25,964 bases of DNA from Flavobacterium sp. UBA4098 (GTDB taxonomy: Bacteria > Bacteroidota > Bacteroidia > Flavobacteriales > Flavobacteriaceae): assembly GCA_002382495.1 (NCBI GenBank), contig DFXW01000035.1, positions 1 through 25,964 on the forward strand, given 5' to 3'. Position 1 is the stretch's first letter. The number at the start of each line of letters is the position of its first letter. Made by a program: the position numbers and the translations under genes. Below, in pieces: positions 24,646 to 25,964 of this stretch. The notes beneath the pieces were generated by a model. The model made no database searches and had not been told where the DNA came from. It worked only from the letters and a program-made list of their open reading frames with translations.

Positions 24646-25599
24646 ATGCAAAACATTCCTAGTGTTGACTTGCGTGATTTCCTGTCGGATGATCCGACAC
24701 GTAAACAAAAATTTGTAAATGAAATCGGAAGAGCCTACGAAGATATTGGCTTCGTAGCATTAAAAGGTCATTTCTTAGACGACCAATTAGTTGAAAATTT
24801 ATACCGTGAAGTGCGAAATTTCTTTTCGTTACCATTGGAAACCAAATCAAAATATGAAATTCCAGGAATTGGCGGACAACGAGGCTATGTTTCTTTTGGA
24901 AAAGAACATGCTAAAGGACGTTCCGCTGGCGATTTAAAAGAATTTTGGCATTTTGGTCAGTTTGTGAGTGAAGATTCAAAATATGCTGCCGAATATCCTA
25001 AAAACGTTACCGTTAACGAATTAGCTAATTTCAATTCAACAGGAAAAGAAGCCTATCAAATGCTAGAGAAAACAGGTGTTTATGTTCTTAGAGCTTTGGC
25101 TATTCACATTGGTTTAGACGAATTTTATTTTGATAATTATATCAAAGATGGAAACAGTATTTTACGACCAATTCACTACCCTCCTATTACAGATGAACCA
25201 AAAGATGGCGCAGTTAGAGCAGCAGCTCATGGCGATATCAATTTAATTACCTTATTGATGGGAGCGCAAGGAAAAGGTCTCCAAGTTCAAAACCATAACG
25301 GAGATTGGATTGATGCCATGGCACAACCTGACGAATTGATGATTAATGTGGGAGATATGTTATCCCGACATACCAACAATAAACTAAAATCAACCATTCA
25401 TCAAGTGGTCAATCCACCTAGAGAATTATGGGGAACTTCGAGATATTCCATTCCTTTTTTCATGCATCCGGTGAGTGATATGCCACTGAATTGCTTGGAA
25501 CAATGCATTGATGAAGCGAATCCAAAACAGTTTGAAGACATTACTGCTGGCGACTACTTGAATGAACGATTAGTAGAATTGGGATTAGTTAAGAAATAA
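24646..25599 (+). CDS. 2-oxoglutarate/Fe(II)-dependent oxygenase, isopenicillin-N-synthase-like
   Basis: A 317-residue non-heme iron dioxygenase of the isopenicillin-N-synthase/flavanone-hydroxylase type. The N-terminal domain (IPSVDLRDF, then AYEDIGFVALKGH, then VRNFFSLPLETKSKYE) is the conserved DIOX_N region. The double-stranded beta-helix core has the iron triad His195-x-Asp197 (AAHGDINLITLL) and His252 (STIHQVVNPP), with Arg266-x-Ser268 (SRYSIPFF) for 2-oxoglutarate. All are present, so the enzyme should be active. The substrate cannot be told from sequence. No antibiotic-biosynthesis genes are nearby, so a penicillin role is not supported. It is followed 8 nt later by a YciH-like gene, suggesting joint expression. 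Confidence 0.92.
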   Translation: MQNIPSVDLRDFLSDDPTRKQKFVNEIGRAYEDIGFVALKGHFLDDQLVENLYREVRNFFSLPLETKSKYEIPGIGGQRGYVSFGKEHAKGRSAGDLKEFWHFGQFVSEDSKYAAEYPKNVTVNELANFNSTGKEAYQMLEKTGVYVLRALAIHIGLDEFYFDNYIKDGNSILRPIHYPPITDEPKDGAVRAAAHGDINLITLLMGAQGKGLQVQNHNGDWIDAMAQPDELMINVGDMLSRHTNNKLKSTIHQVVNPPRELWGTSRYSIPFFMHPVSDMPLNCLEQCIDEANPKQFEDITAGDYLNERLVELGLVKK

Positions 25600-25607
25600 T
25601 TGAGGAG

Positions 25608-25940
25608 ATGGATTTACAAGATCAATTAAAAAACCTGTTCCCTGACCACCAAATTTCAAACGAACCGGAAGCGATTGAAATTCTGGATCACGAATTATTT
25701 GTACAATCTGAACCTATGATTTGTAAATTCGAAAAACGCAAAGGTAAACCAACTACCATTATTGCTGGATATGAAGGTGCTGATGAAGATTTTAAAATCT
25801 TGGCTAAAGAAATCAAAAGTAAACTTGCAGTTGGCGGAACATTCAAGGATGGTGAGATCATTATCCAAGGAGATTATCGCGATCGCATCATGAAAATGCT
25901 CCAAGACAAAGGTTTTAAAACCAAACGTGTAGGCGGATAA
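25608..25940 (+). CDS. SUI1/eIF1-like translation factor (YciH family)
   Basis: A small 110-residue protein. Residues 38-110 form the SUI1/eIF1 fold: CKFEKRKGKPTTIIAGYEG, then LAKEIKSKLAVGGTFKDGEIIIQGDY, then a C-terminal helix and the KTKRVGG tail. The pattern of a basic loop followed by the VGGT-x-KDGEI-x-IQGD motif is diagnostic. Bacterial YciH proteins act on initiation-complete ribosomes or inhibit translation under stress in the cases studied; the role here is unproven. The first 37 residues are an acidic extension. It starts 8 nt after the oxygenase gene. Confidence 0.92.
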   Translation: MDLQDQLKNLFPDHQISNEPEAIEILDHELFVQSEPMICKFEKRKGKPTTIIAGYEGADEDFKILAKEIKSKLAVGGTFKDGEIIIQGDYRDRIMKMLQDKGFKTKRVGG

Positions 25941-25964
25941 GAAAGTATTCAGTGAACAGTTAGT

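Overview
The window looks like chromosomal DNA of a flavobacterium (Bacteroidota, Flavobacterium-like). The DNA is AT-rich. Several genes have the Bacteroidota -7 promoter box (TAnnTTTG) and lack a useful Shine-Dalgarno sequence. The proteins include forms typical of that group, such as a heavy-metal RND pump fused to its own outer-membrane channel and an alkaline-phosphatase-superfamily membrane phosphotransferase. No rRNA, tRNA, CRISPR array or prophage was seen.

Layout. (1) 1-1334: an IS3-family insertion sequence running leftward (orfA, -1 frameshift heptamer, orfB with a DD(35)E triad). Its far end lies beyond the window. (2) 1346-1531, minus strand: a promoter, a 19-codon leader peptide with four consecutive His codons, an alternative-pairing segment and a strong intrinsic terminator. 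This has the form of a histidine-operon attenuator. The genes it should control would lie to the left, where the IS now sits. (3) 1579-3186: pckA. (4) 3401-10502, minus strand: a compact four-gene metal-export operon, consisting of an RND pump fused to a TolC-like channel, a lipoprotein adaptor, a ferritin-like/VIT1 iron or manganese exporter, and a small His-containing membrane protein. (5) 10652-12748, plus strand: an LtaS-like sulfatase-fold membrane enzyme, ending at a terminator shared with (6) acs (12795-14702). (7) 14703-15095: a gene-free stretch with a terminator and a long perfect palindrome. (8) 15096-22864, minus strand: branched-chain amino-acid operon leuA-leuB-ilvD-ilvB-ilvN-ilvC, without leuC or leuD. 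(9) 23018-25940, plus strand: an unrecognised helical protein, an isopenicillin-N-synthase-like 2-oxoglutarate/Fe(II) oxygenase, and a YciH/SUI1-family protein.

How the genes fit together. pckA and acs are gluconeogenic and acetate-activation genes, and they share an 11-base upstream motif. The metal operon could move a cation from cytoplasm to periplasm (VIT) and from periplasm to outside (RND-channel fusion). The leu/ilv operon encodes the whole common valine/isoleucine pathway from acetohydroxyacid synthase to the keto acids, plus the first and third steps of the leucine branch.

The most interesting signal is the histidine-type attenuator separated from its presumed operon by the IS. Next is the two-membrane metal-export cassette. 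All functional calls rest on reading motifs by eye; no database search was run.
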